DNA of 44,673 nucleotides, taken from NCBI GenBank assembly GCA_016177915.1, contig JACOUI010000255.1:1-44673 (forward strand), given 5' to 3'. The translations under genes and the position numbers were made by a program. The notes under the pieces were generated by a model that worked only from the letters and a program-made list of their open reading frames with translations, did not search any database and was not told the origin of the DNA. Shown piece by piece: positions 16,959 to 24,972 of this stretch; position 1 is the first letter of the stretch, and each line of letters starts with the position of its first letter. The stretch comes from Planctomycetia bacterium (GTDB taxonomy: Bacteria > Planctomycetota > Planctomycetia > Pirellulales > S012-138).

Positions 16959-17585
16959 CTACGTCTGTTCGGCTTGGAGCCATTTGGGCATGCGGGGCGG
17001 GTGGAACTTCGCCAGGGCGTCGAGCAGCCGGGCCGGGTTGGAATCGACGAGGAACAGGCCGCGCTGCTCGCGGCGGATGAAACCCTCGTGGACGGCGTGG
17101 TCGAATGCCGCCACGAGCGGGCGGAAGAATCCCGCGACGTTCAAGAGGCCGATCGGTTTATTGTGGATGCCAAGCTGCGACCAGGTGATGACTTCGAGCA
17201 GCTCTTCGAGCGTGCCGTAGCCTCCGGGGAGAGCGAGGTAGGCGTCGGAAAGGCGGCCCATCTTGGCCTTGCGCTCGTGCATGCTGGCGACGCGGTGCAT
17301 TTTCGTCGCTCGCGGGTGCAACAGCTCGCGCGTGGCCAGGCGCTTGGGAATCACGCCGATCACTTCGCCGCCCAGGTCGAGCACGGCGTCGGCCAGGACG
17401 CCCATCAGGCCGACCTGCCCGCCGCCGTAGACGAGCCGGCAGCCGCGCTCGACGAGAGAGCGGCCCAGTTCCACTGCGGCCTGCCGATAGCGGCCGTTGC
17501 GGCCCGTGCTCGAGCCGCAGAAGACGCAGATGCTGCGCAGGGGGCCGGGCGCCCCTTGGGGCGAGTTCGCGTTGTTGCCTGGCAT
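16959..17585 (-). CDS. LOG family protein (nucleoside 5'-monophosphate phosphoribohydrolase-like)
   Basis: A 208-residue Rossmann-type protein of the TIGR00730/LOG family, which hydrolyses the N-glycosidic bond of (cytokinin) nucleoside 5'-monophosphates. The signature motifs are SICVFCGSSTGRN at the N-terminus, LVYGGGQVGLMG, MHERKAKM with the conserved Arg, and the catalytic PGGYGTLEELLEVITW. The start MPGNNANSPQG is preferred because the ORF-track extension runs through repeat DNA (TMLRACHPECSATS). In bacteria the physiological substrate is often AMP or an unknown nucleotide. It is a single gene with repeat clusters on its 5' side. Confidence 0.9.
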   Translation of the reverse strand: MPGNNANSPQGAPGPLRSICVFCGSSTGRNGRYRQAAVELGRSLVERGCRLVYGGGQVGLMGVLADAVLDLGGEVIGVIPKRLATRELLHPRATKMHRVASMHERKAKMGRLSDAYLALPGGYGTLEELLEVITWSQLGIHNKPIGLLNVAGFFRPLVAAFDHAVHEGFIRREQRGLFLVDSNPARLLDALAKFHPPRMPKWLQAEQT

Positions 17586-17640
17586 GCCAGAGAGGATAAC
17601 CGCCAGGCGGCGGGGCGTGCCACTCGTGGCACTGCATTCG

Positions 17641-17745
17641 GGGTGGCACGCCCTGAGCATGGTTGAGTAAACGCCAAGGGGTTGGCTTGAGAGTCGCCTC
17701 GCAAAAGAGAACACGGTTGGAAGTCGTTTGCGAAGGGCGTGCTTG
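17641..17745 (+). repeat. CACGCCCT/AGGGCGTG-bounded element, copy 1
   Basis: The left end is GGGTGGCACGCCCTGAGC and the right end GCGAAGGGCGTGCTTG. The 8-bp inverted repeats are at 17647-17654 and 17734-17741 (span 95). The interior of about 71 nt shows no similarity by eye to the other copies. Confidence 0.85.
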
Positions 17746-17761
17746 GGGGCGAGACGACCTG

Positions 17762-17876
17762 CGCGCGCACGCCCTTCGCGAATGACGTTCCAGCGCGATC
17801 GAATCAGCCAACGCCCTGCCAGGCCCTGGCCCTGATTGATTCGCCAGCGCGCTCAGGGCGTGGCACCCGTGCCACT
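17762..17876 (-). repeat. CACGCCCT/AGGGCGTG-bounded element, copy 2
   Basis: Inverted repeats at 17766-17773 and 17855-17862 (span 97). The outer ends are GCACGCCCTTCGCG and GCTCAGGGCGTGGCACCC. Unlike most copies the interior folds clearly by itself: CGAATCA and TGATTCG can pair around a GCCAGGGCCTGGC-type palindrome. Confidence 0.85.
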
Positions 17877-17889
17877 TATGCCACGCGCC

Positions 17890-17992
17890 GAGCACGCCCT
17901 TCGCAAGAAGGTCGAAGCTGCGTTTTTCGCGGGGCGCGTAGAAGGTCGCCCCACCTGCTTACCGTGGCGGTAATGCTCAGGGCGTGCCACCC
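17890..17992 (-). repeat. CACGCCCT/AGGGCGTG-bounded element, copy 3 (supplies the mobA stop)
   Basis: Inverted repeats at 17893-17900 and 17979-17986 (span 94). The right end GCTCAGGGCGTGCCACCC encodes, on the minus strand, the last residues GGTP and the TGA of mobA. Interior hairpins include TTACCGTGGCGGTAA and GGGGCG pairing with CGCCCC. Confidence 0.87.
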
Positions 17993-18591
17993 GCGAAGCC
18001 GGCATCGGCCAGCGCCGCGCGGTAGTCTTCCGGCGTGTTGAGGTTCCTCAGCGTTTGAAGCTGCGGGTCGACGTCGCGGAGCTCTTCCTCGGAGACGACC
18101 CTCGTCCGCGCGGTCTCCATCAAAAACGCCGGGCGAAGGCGGTCGGCCGCCAGCAGCGCCTCGACCTCTTTGAGCACGCCCACGCGATAGACCGCCGCCA
18201 GGGGATGAAAGAAACCGTCCGTCCGCGGCACGGCGATGTCGTGGTCGCCTAGCAGTTCTTGCAGGCGGCGGACAAAGGCCGGCACCAAAAGCGGCACGTC
18301 GCAGCTTGTGGCGTACGCGGCGTCGGCCCGGTCGCCTAGCGCGATGAGCCCGGCCCGCAGGCCCTCCAGCGGCCCGCGCTCGGGCCGTTCGTCGCAGGCG
18401 ATCGCGACGTCCGACGGCAGGCCAGGGAGCGATTGCCCCTTGGCGGCGACGACGACGATCGGCTGGGCGGCCTGCGCGAGCAGCCGGACGACGCGCTCTA
18501 GCATCGATTCCGGGCCGAATTGCAGCAGCGGCTTGGGGGAACCCATCCGCCGGCTCAGCCCGCCGCAGAGCACGATTCCGCCGCATTTCAT
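17977..18591 (-). CDS. mobA: Molybdenum cofactor guanylyltransferase
   Basis: A 204-residue nucleotidyltransferase-fold protein attaching GMP to molybdopterin. The N-terminal GIVLCGGLSRRMGSPKPLL is the MobA nucleotide-binding signature (LxGGxSxRMGxxK), followed by CDERPERGPLEGLRAGL (the GPLxG motif) and YATSCDVPLLVPAFVRRL (metal Asp). FHPLAAVYRV and RNLNTPEDY complete the family pattern. The start MKCGGIVLCGG is chosen over a longer form. A CTP:molybdopterin cytidylyltransferase (MocA) is an alternative, but the GP-L-G and late NTPEDY elements favour MobA. The C-terminal AGGTP and the stop codon come from a dispersed element. Confidence 0.88.
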   Translation of the reverse strand: MKCGGIVLCGGLSRRMGSPKPLLQFGPESMLERVVRLLAQAAQPIVVVAAKGQSLPGLPSDVAIACDERPERGPLEGLRAGLIALGDRADAAYATSCDVPLLVPAFVRRLQELLGDHDIAVPRTDGFFHPLAAVYRVGVLKEVEALLAADRLRPAFLMETARTRVVSEEELRDVDPQLQTLRNLNTPEDYRAALADAGFAGGTP

Positions 18592-18660
18592 GGCCCAATT
18601 CGCCGCGCGCTTGCGCCCCCAATCCCCCATCAGACTTGGAACCGGGGAGATTGGCAACCC

Positions 18661-20262
18661 CTACTCAGCGTTGCGGATTCCGCACTCCGATCCTTCGCGC
18701 CGGGCGCCGGAGGTGATGGACTGGGCCTGGACGAGGAGGTCGTTATTCAGCTCTTCCAGGTTGGAGGCGCGGCGGATGAGCGGCCCCAAGGGAGTCCCCA
18801 GCGTCTCGCGCAGCTCGGAGCAGAGCTTTTCGGCTTCCTGGAGGATGAGCTGGCTGGTGGCCAGGAGGCTCTTGTGCGACTCCGCGGAACCGTCGCCGCC
18901 GGGAGCGGGCGCCGCCGCGACAATGCCCCGCGCGACGAGCCAGTTCCGATACCAGCGGAGCATCGTGCCGCGGCTGACGATGCCGACGGGATAGCCGTCG
19001 TCGACGATGATCACGCGGCGGACGGCCGACCGCACGAAGAAGTCGCAGATTTTCTGGGCCGGCGTCTCCTCGCCGTAGCAAACGATGTTGCCGCGCATGA
19101 CGTCGCGGATCGGCCGTTCCCAGCCCCGCTCCATCGTCATCAGCGGAATGAGGTCCTTTTCCGAGAGGATGCCGACAAGCTTTCCGCGGCCGTCGACGAC
19201 CGGACTGGCGGCAATCCGAAACCGCAGGAAGAAGTCCGTGGCCTCGCCGACGGTCTCGTCTTCCTTCAGGCAGGGGACGAGCGGCGTCATCACATCGCGG
19301 GCCGTCGCGCCGTGGAAGGGGTTTCGCTCGTTGCAACGGGCCAATAGCGCGCTGTCGCGGAGGATGCTGTGGCGGACGACCCGGTCGCGGCCGGATTCCT
19401 TGGCCACGAGCAGGGCCTGGTCGGCCAGCTCGATCATGTCCTCGAGCCGGCTGGTCTCGCTGAGCCATTCCGCCACGCCGGCGGAGGCGGTGACGGCGAT
19501 CGGCCAGCCGCCCAGCGGCAAGCGGAGGCGCGAGATGGTGTCGCGGACGCGATCGGCCCATTCGGCCGCCCCGTCCTCGTCCGTCTCGGGCAGCAAGGCG
19601 CAGAACTCCTCGCCGCCGTAGCGGCAGACGAGGTCGCTGGCGCGGCTGCTGCCGGCGAGGACCTCGGCCACGGCCTTGAGGACGTCGTCGCCGGCCTGGT
19701 GGCCGAACGAGTCGTTGACGCGCTTGAAAAAGTCGATGTCGATCATGACGCAGGCCATGGTGCGGCCGTAGCGGACGGCGCGGCCGTGCTCGCGGCGCGC
19801 CTCGGCAAGGAACGCCCGCCGCGTCGCCAGGCCCGTCACCGGGTCGACCGAGATCATCCGCTGCAGCCGGCGCTCGAGGCTGAGCATGCGGGCGCCGGCG
19901 TTCATGCGGGCCAGCAGCTCTTCGGCCGGGGCGGGGCGCGGCAGGACCTCGTCCGCCCCGAGGTTGAGTCCCTCGGCCGCGGCCTGCGGCCCGCCCTGTT
20001 CGGCGAGCAAAATCACGAAGACGTAATTCGGCAGCTCCATCTCGCGGATCTTGCTGCAAAGCGTGCCGCTGTCCGTGCCCGGCAGCGGCCACTGCACCAG
20101 CAGGTAGTGCGGGCAGTCGCGTTCGATTTCGCGGACGGCCGCCGCGGAGTCCGCGGCGGTGCGCACCTCGTAGCGGCAGGTCGCCAGGCGCGAGGAGACC
20201 GCCTGGGCCTGGGATTCGTCGCTTTCAACGAGCAGCACCTTGGGCCAGAAGCCGTCTTTCAT
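18661..20262 (-). CDS. REC-GGDEF-CBS diguanylate cyclase
   Basis: A 533-residue predicted soluble signalling enzyme making c-di-GMP from two GTP. Domains: a receiver (about 8-125), GGDEF (about 135-300) with GGEEF at 216-220 and an intact inhibitory site RASD five residues before it, then two CBS repeats (about 308-365, TARDVMTPLVPCLKEDETV; and about 372-430, PIRDVMRGNIVCYGEE), and a helical C-terminus. The receiver phosphoacceptor Asp is replaced by Gln (LLVQWPLPGTDSG) and the usual late Lys-Pro is Arg-Pro, so it probably cannot be phosphorylated. CBS pairs commonly sense adenine nucleotides. Start at MKDGFWPKVLLVESDE. The last residues SECGIRNAE and stop look repeat-derived. Confidence 0.93.
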   Translation of the reverse strand: MKDGFWPKVLLVESDESQAQAVSSRLATCRYEVRTAADSAAAVREIERDCPHYLLVQWPLPGTDSGTLCSKIREMELPNYVFVILLAEQGGPQAAAEGLNLGADEVLPRPAPAEELLARMNAGARMLSLERRLQRMISVDPVTGLATRRAFLAEARREHGRAVRYGRTMACVMIDIDFFKRVNDSFGHQAGDDVLKAVAEVLAGSSRASDLVCRYGGEEFCALLPETDEDGAAEWADRVRDTISRLRLPLGGWPIAVTASAGVAEWLSETSRLEDMIELADQALLVAKESGRDRVVRHSILRDSALLARCNERNPFHGATARDVMTPLVPCLKEDETVGEATDFFLRFRIAASPVVDGRGKLVGILSEKDLIPLMTMERGWERPIRDVMRGNIVCYGEETPAQKICDFFVRSAVRRVIIVDDGYPVGIVSRGTMLRWYRNWLVARGIVAAAPAPGGDGSAESHKSLLATSQLILQEAEKLCSELRETLGTPLGPLIRRASNLEELNNDLLVQAQSITSGARREGSECGIRNAE

Positions 20263-20463
20263 GATTTCGTAGTTCCGCGGGGCAGGTCCGTGAACTGTTT
20301 GTTGAGCCGACAGGCTCCACAAAACTAAGCTTTTTCCAGGCGCGAAGTGAACCTTCGCCGGCAGCGGTGACGGCTGCGCACGGCATCCCTCGGGGACCGA
20401 TCGATATCACCGGCAAAGGCCGCACACCCGGATCGAGCCGAAGCGCTGGAGCGATGCGTTCGC

Positions 20464-20832
20464 TCAGGAGGCGATCGTGCGGGCCACGTTGATCAAGAGC
20501 AGCGCCACGACGACGGTGACGGGATGGATGAGGAGGTTGAGCAGCAGGACGGCGGCGGGCCAGGGCCGGCCGCCGTTGGCGGCCGCGAAGCCCGCGCACC
20601 CCAGGCCCAGGGTGGGCGCGGAAAACCAAGCGATCAGGAGCGCCGGAGGCAAGCTCCGCGCATCGCCGACGGGAACATAAACCAGCGCCACCAGGGCCAG
20701 CAGGACGGCCGACGCGGCCAACAGCGCCCAGGCCGCCAGGGCCGAGATATTGCCGACACGGGCGGCCTTGGCCGCGGCCAGGGCGGCGTCGGAAGCCGCG
20801 CTCCATTGCGGTTTGGCGGACAGGGCACGCAT
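20464..20832 (-). CDS. Small three-helix membrane protein, unknown
   Basis: A 122-residue protein I do not recognise. The ORF track starts at a TTG; the ATG eight codons later (MRALSAKPQW) is preferred. A short hydrophilic N-terminus is followed by membrane segments ISALAAWALLAASAVLLALV, PPALLIAWFSAPTLGLGCAG and PAAVLLLNLLIHPVTVVVAL. It lies 54 nt downstream of the rho ATPase ORF on the same strand, so it could be co-transcribed with rho. Coding likelihood rests on the coherent membrane topology. Confidence 0.6.
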   Translation of the reverse strand: MRALSAKPQWSAASDAALAAAKAARVGNISALAAWALLAASAVLLALVALVYVPVGDARSLPPALLIAWFSAPTLGLGCAGFAAANGGRPWPAAVLLLNLLIHPVTVVVALLLINVARTIAS

Positions 20833-20886
20833 GACGGCACGCGGATCGGATGCCAACCGTCCGGCGCGGCGCGCTGGCTGCGCTCT

Positions 20887-21813
20887 TTACAACGACGCCG
20901 CGTGCGCGTTGGCGATCAGGTTGATGAAATCGCGGTTCGTCTTGAATTTTGCCAGCTTCGACGTGAGCTGCTCCATCGCGTCGACGTGGTGCATCTGCGA
21001 CAAGGTCCGCCGCAGGACGGTGACGGCATGGAGCGTATCGGGATCCAGGAGCAGCTCCTCGCGCCGCGTCCCGGACTGCGTAATGTCGATCGCCGGGTAG
21101 ATCCGCCGGTCGGCCAGCTTGCGGTCCAGCACCAGCTCCATGTTGCCCGTCCCCTTGAACTCCTGGAAGATCACCTCGTCCATGCGGCTGCCGGTGTCGA
21201 TGAGCGCGGTGGCGACGATCGTCAGGGAGCCGCCTTCTTCGAAGGCGCGGGCGGTGGCGAAGAGCTTTTTGGGGATGTCGAGGGCCTTGATGTCCACGCC
21301 GCCGCTCATGGTGCGGTTGCTGCCGCAGACCTTGTTGAAGGCCCGCGCCATGCGCGTGATCGAGTCCATGAGCAGGAACACGTCCTTGCCCATCTCCGCC
21401 AGGCGGCGGCAGCGCTCGACGGTGAACTGCGACAGCCGGACGTGGCTTTCCACGTCGCGGTCCAGGCTGCTGGCCAGGACTTCGCCGCGCACGATGCGGC
21501 GCATCTCGGTGACTTCCTCGGGCCGCTCGTCGACGAGCAGCATCATCAGCTTCAGCTCCGGGTAGTTCGTGGCGATCCCGTGGCTGATGTGCTGCAAGAG
21601 GATCGTTTTGCCGGCCCGGGGCGGGGAGACGATGAGGGCCCGCTGGCCCTTCCCCAGCGGCGTCAAAAGGTCCATGACGCGCGTGGTCAGCGGGGTCGAG
21701 CCGGTTTCGAGGCGCAGCCACTGCGTGGGGTTGATGGGCGTGAGTTGGTCGAAGTGCTTGACGTTCACATAATCGTCGGGCTTCATGCCGTCGACGTCGA
21801 TGATCTCGCGCAC
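20887..21813 (-). CDS. rho: Transcription termination factor Rho, ATPase part (separated by an in-frame TAG)
   Basis: A 308-residue ORF covering the Rho motor: [13 protein letters not shown], the P-loop [27 protein letters not shown] (Walker B region), [11 protein letters not shown], the Q-loop/R-loop region [10 protein letters not shown], and [20 protein letters not shown] with the arginine finger, ending [13 protein letters not shown]. It reads from GTG at 21813. It is in the same frame as the upstream RNA-binding part and separated from it by one TAG at 21825-21823 plus three codons (GPR). AGGGA sits six bases before the GTG, so reinitiation is plausible. The full-length product would be about 466 residues. 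Bicyclomycin-site residues appear intact. Confidence 0.95.
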   Translation of the reverse strand: MREIIDVDGMKPDDYVNVKHFDQLTPINPTQWLRLETGSTPLTTRVMDLLTPLGKGQRALIVSPPRAGKTILLQHISHGIATNYPELKLMMLLVDERPEEVTEMRRIVRGEVLASSLDRDVESHVRLSQFTVERCRRLAEMGKDVFLLMDSITRMARAFNKVCGSNRTMSGGVDIKALDIPKKLFATARAFEEGGSLTIVATALIDTGSRMDEVIFQEFKGTGNMELVLDRKLADRRIYPAIDITQSGTRREELLLDPDTLHAVTVLRRTLSQMHHVDAMEQLTSKLAKFKTNRDFINLIANAHAASL

Positions 21814-21822
21814 CCGCGGTCC

Positions 21823-22287
21823 CTACTGCCGCCGGCTGTGCTGCACGAGTCCGTTGACCAGCACCCCTTCGCGGAGGCGGAAGCGGTCGATGAGCGTGCC
21901 GGGGACGAAGGGGTCGGTCCGTTCGCGCGAGAAATTGTTGCCCGCGCTGCGGAGGAAGCCGTAGCCGTTGGGGTGCATTTCCAGGACGCCGACGGCCGGC
22001 TCGAGGGGGGCCTCGACGCCGTTTTCCGACGGGACGCCGGCGGCGACAGCGCCGGCCTCCTGCTCGTCGGGTGGCAGGTCCGACGTTTGGGGCGGAGGCT
22101 GCTGCTGGTCATAGCGGGGGCGGAAACGCCGCCCGCGGTAACCGCCGCCGCCGTAGCCGCCGGCACCGTAACCGCCGCCGCCGTAGCCGCCGCCGCCGTA
22201 ACCGTGCCGCGGCGCTCCGCCGCGCCCTGGTTCGTAACCCCCGTCGCCGCTGCGACCCCGCATGCGGCCACGCCTTTTCTTGCTCAT
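21823..22287 (-). CDS. rho: Rho N-terminal RNA-binding part with Gly/Tyr/Arg-rich tract, ending at an amber codon
   Basis: A 154-residue ORF. Residues 1-20 are basic (MSKKRRGRMRGR); about 28-60 is a low-complexity GYGGGG/RGR tract; about 97-154 is the Rho cold-shock-type primary RNA-binding domain (GVLEMHPNGYGFLRSAGNNF, then DPFVPGTLIDRFRLREGVLV). It ends SRRQ then TAG, where full-length Rho would continue [12 protein letters not shown], the sequence present directly after the stop in the same frame. One C-to-T change from CAG would create this TAG. Intrinsically disordered tracts are known in some bacterial Rho proteins and can drive condensation; that role here is inference. Confidence 0.9.
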   Translation of the reverse strand: MSKKRRGRMRGRSGDGGYEPGRGGAPRHGYGGGGYGGGGYGAGGYGGGGYRGRRFRPRYDQQQPPPQTSDLPPDEQEAGAVAAGVPSENGVEAPLEPAVGVLEMHPNGYGFLRSAGNNFSRERTDPFVPGTLIDRFRLREGVLVNGLVQHSRRQ

Positions 22288-22408
22288 TTCTCACCTAGAG
22301 AGCGCGCCCACGATGGTTCGCGGCGGCCGAAAGGCGCGGGACGAACCGGGCAACACAATCGCCCTGGACCATCGCCCCGCACTCGGCAAGACGCCGGCGC
22401 GTGTGGCG

Positions 22409-22448
22409 CAAAAAACCAAAAACACATCAGGCAAATCGATCTGCCTGA
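22409..22448 (-). terminator. Terminator- or attenuator-like hairpin upstream of rho
   Basis: On the minus strand TCAGGCA pairs with TGCCTGA across an 8-nt loop, followed by TGTGTTTTTGGTTTTTTG. This is a moderate intrinsic terminator shape. It is 122-161 nt before the rho start and about 545 nt after clpX, so it may terminate clpX read-through or act in a rho leader. Confidence 0.55.
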
Positions 22449-22653
22449 GACCGCCCTGGGCCGCGACGCGTCTGGCGCTGCGGCGGGACGGCAGCGAGAA
22501 TCAGTTTGCAGGACACCCGGCGTTCATTCGGCGCATGGCGACCCGAAAGACGGATCCCCGATAGACGGATACCGGAAGATGGAAACCGGGATGAACCTAG
22601 TCTCCGAGCAGGCTAGTCAGCGGGCAACCTCGTGCTCCACAAGCTCCCGATCA

Positions 22654-22686
22654 CGGCGGTCTTACCGCCGGGAACAAGCTTGTTCC
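22654..22686. repeat. Two adjacent perfect palindromes
   Basis: CGGCGGTCTTACCGCCG (7-bp stem, 3-nt loop) is followed without a gap by the 16-bp perfect palindrome GGAACAAGCTTGTTCC. No T-tract follows. It has the look of a dispersed repeat, but no second copy is seen in the window. Confidence 0.65.
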
Positions 22687-22992
22687 TCAGGCCAGAACCG
22701 GCGACTCATCCCCCATTGCAGCCACGAGGAAACGGCAGATTGCCATCGCGGGGGGGTGGAACAAACTCTGGAAGGAGTCGTTGACTACGGTCATCTTAGC
22801 TTTCTGTCGCACCGTGTCAACCTTGGAAATTCTACAATCTTTTTCACCCTCGCGGGGCACACCACGCGCAGGGACTTGTGCCGGCCGAAGGTCCGCACGC
22901 CGGTCGCGGCCCGCTGCTAGCACCCGCCGGCGGTCTTTGGGAGATTCCCTATCGCCTATGGACACTCCGCGGGCGTTCGGCAGGCCGAGGCA

Positions 22993-24309
22993 CTACGCGC
23001 TTTTCGTGATCGGTTCGGGCATGGGCAGGACCTTGCCGCGGCCGGCCACGATGTCTTCGGAAATCCGGTAGCGCTTTCCGTAGCCGTGCTCGGGCAGGTC
23101 GTAGAGGACGTCGAGCATCAGGCCCTCGACGATCGACCGCAGGCCGCGTGCGCCGGTGCCCTTTTCCATCGCCAGCTCGGCGACCTTGCGCAATGCGCCT
23201 TCCGTGAACTCCAGCTCGGCGTTCTCCAGCTCGAACATCTTCTGGTACTGCTTGAGCAGGGCGTTCTTGGGATCGCACAGCACGTGCACCAGCGCGTCGG
23301 CGTCCAGCGGCAACAGCGGCGCCACGACCGGCAGCCGGCCCACGAACTCCGGGATCATGCCGAATTGCATCAGGTCTTCGCTGGTCACCTGGGGCAGGAG
23401 CTGGCTCAGGTCGTTTTCGCCGACGATGTCGCCGGACTTCTGCCCGAAGCCGATCGTCTTGTGACCCAGGCGCTTGGCGATGATTTTCTCGATGCCGACA
23501 AACGTCCCGCCGCAGATGAAAAGGATGTTCGAGGTGTCAAGCTGGATGTACTGCTGCTCGGGGTGTTTTCGGCCGCCCTGGGGCGGGACGTTGGCGACCG
23601 TGCCTTCCAGCATTTTGAGGAGCGCTTGTTGCACTCCCTCGCCCGACACGTCGCGCGTGATCGAGACGTTGTGGCTCGTCTTGCCGATCTTGTCGATTTC
23701 GTCGATGTAGAGCACGCCGCGCTGGGCGGCCTCGATGTCGAAGTCGGCCGCGTGCAAGAGCTTGAGGAGCAGGTTCTCCACGTCCTCGCCGACGTAGCCC
23801 GCCTCGGTCAGCGTCGTCGCGTCGCCGATGGCAAAGGGGACGTTGAGCAACCGGGCGAGCGTGCGGGCCAGGAGCGTCTTGCCGCTGCCGGTGGGCCCGA
23901 TGAGCAGGATGTTCGCCTTGTCGATCTCGACCTCGGAGCCGGTGGCCCCCAGGTTCAGCCGCTTGTAGTGGCCGTGCACCGCCACCGAGAGGACCTTTTT
24001 GGCGTGGTCCTGGCCGACGACGTACTGGTCGAGGTGGGAATGGATTTCGCGCGGCGAGGGGATTTTCTGGAAGAGCGGGCGCTCGCCGCCGCGGCTTTTG
24101 CGCTCGCGGTCGAGGATCGACTGGCACAGGTCCAGGCACTCGCCGCAGATATAGACTTCGCCCGGCCCCTCGACCAACGGTCCCACGTCGCGATAACTCT
24201 TGCGACAGAAGGAACAAAACGCGTTGCGCTTGTTCCCGCCGTTCCGTCGATTGGCCGGGTTGTTGAGGTTGGCGTTTCCGTCCCTCCCCGAGGTTGATGT
24301 TGGGGGCAT
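22993..24309 (-). CDS. clpX: ATP-dependent Clp protease ATP-binding subunit ClpX
   Basis: A 438-residue AAA+ unfoldase that feeds ssrA-tagged and other substrates to ClpP. A Gly/Asn-rich leader of about 28 residues precedes the ZBD zinc finger (FCSFCRKS and [10 protein letters not shown]). The AAA+ core has [15 protein letters not shown] (Walker A), [15 protein letters not shown] (pore loop 1 region), [12 protein letters not shown] (Walker B), [11 protein letters not shown] (sensor/arginine finger region) and [15 protein letters not shown]. Length is typical. AAGGAG lies 5-6 nt before the ATG. No clpP is adjacent, although clpP-clpX pairs are common. It is followed by a 705-nt gap before rho. 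Confidence 0.97.
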   Translation of the reverse strand: MPPTSTSGRDGNANLNNPANRRNGGNKRNAFCSFCRKSYRDVGPLVEGPGEVYICGECLDLCQSILDRERKSRGGERPLFQKIPSPREIHSHLDQYVVGQDHAKKVLSVAVHGHYKRLNLGATGSEVEIDKANILLIGPTGSGKTLLARTLARLLNVPFAIGDATTLTEAGYVGEDVENLLLKLLHAADFDIEAAQRGVLYIDEIDKIGKTSHNVSITRDVSGEGVQQALLKMLEGTVANVPPQGGRKHPEQQYIQLDTSNILFICGGTFVGIEKIIAKRLGHKTIGFGQKSGDIVGENDLSQLLPQVTSEDLMQFGMIPEFVGRLPVVAPLLPLDADALVHVLCDPKNALLKQYQKMFELENAELEFTEGALRKVAELAMEKGTGARGLRSIVEGLMLDVLYDLPEHGYGKRYRISEDIVAGRGKVLPMPEPITKSA

Positions 24310-24972
24310 GGCTGCTCCTTATCCGGTTGCCCGGCCGCCGCGATTTTGGCGGCGGCTCGCGTGCGAATCCCAGGTGTCGCTCGATTGACCGGCGGACGCG
24401 TATCTTTCTTGCGCGTCAACGCGGCCAGGGGCATCCATGTCCACGAAGAATCGAGCCTGACGAGTGTCTCCTTCGGCCGTGCTGATTGGTGCGGTTTCCG
24501 GGCGGCAGCCTCCTCCCTGGCGCTGCCAAACCGGCGCTGGCGGTCGGAAAAGACCGCGGCGCGGGCCCTGCGGCCCGACCCGTTGGTTTGCTCCGCGCTT
24601 CCGGCACGGCCGGACGTGGTCCCGCCATGCTGTCGCCAGCTTCGCCTTGTATTGTTCGGTAATCGCCGCGGACAAGCACACCGCGCCGGTGTGATTGCCG
24701 GTTATGCGCAAGCTTCAGGTCGCTGCGCCTGAAGCAGCGCACGGGCATCCTTGGATGGAAGCGCCCGCCGTCCTGGTCGGCACAATCATTATGCCGCGCG
24801 CGGCGCCGGAATTCCAGGAGCGCAGCCGCCGGATTGCGAACTGCGGCCACGCTCCCCTACGCGGCGCTCGGGTAAATTGACACTCCCCCTACCCGCCCTT
24901 ACGCTGGACCGGCCCTGCGGGTTTTCGCGAGGGCGCCGTTTCACAATCTCTTCACGATCCCGGCCGCTGGAA
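24310..24972. other. Intergenic region between clpX and eda
   Basis: No gene is supported in 663 nt; the ORFs on both strands are short and arginine/proline-rich. Two hairpins are visible, CACACCGCGCCGGTGTG (24678-24694) and GCTTCAGG pairing with CCTGAAGC (24712-24735), neither with a T-tract. It contains divergent promoters for clpX and eda, which I cannot place. Confidence 0.55.

Larger units (their letters stand above)
17586..17976. other. Repeat-filled intergenic region between LOG and mobA
   Basis: No gene is supported in 391 nt. It holds three tandemly placed copies of the CACGCCCT-bounded element (17641-17745, 17762-17876 and 17890-17992) plus a GTGCCACTCGTGGCAC palindrome at 17617-17632. 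The last element runs into the 3' end of mobA. Confidence 0.85.
22288..22992. other. Long clpX-rho intergenic region with terminator-like and palindromic structures
   Basis: No gene is supported across 705 nt; the ORFs listed here lack family features. It holds a minus-strand terminator-like hairpin (22409-22448), two abutting palindromes (22654-22686), and lower-GC DNA near 22780-22850 next to the clpX side. It should contain the rho promoter and an unusually long leader. Confidence 0.65.

Noticed and set aside
17585-17714. Longer LOG-family start in the ORF track
   Set aside because: The extra 43 residues are translated repeat DNA, and the family begins near SICVFCGSS.
17641-17992. Could the CACGCCCT-bounded elements be integron attC sites (conserved ends, variable middle)?
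   Set aside because: attC ends carry RYYYAAC/GTTRRRY core sites; these ends read CACGCCCT/AGGGCGTG and no integron integrase is present. The analogy in layout is noted, but the identity is not supported.
21823-21825. Amber recoding (for example pyrrolysine) at the rho TAG
   Set aside because: TAG terminates many ordinary genes in this window, and no pyl genes or recoding signal are seen. Error, mutation or reinitiation is simpler.
20524-22920. 798-aa plus-strand ORF
   Set aside because: Antisense shadow across rho and the neighbouring intergenic DNA.
24310-24972. Possible small gene upstream of eda (ORFs of 60-140 codons)
   Set aside because: Arginine/proline-rich translations in several frames, with no ribosome-binding site or family feature.
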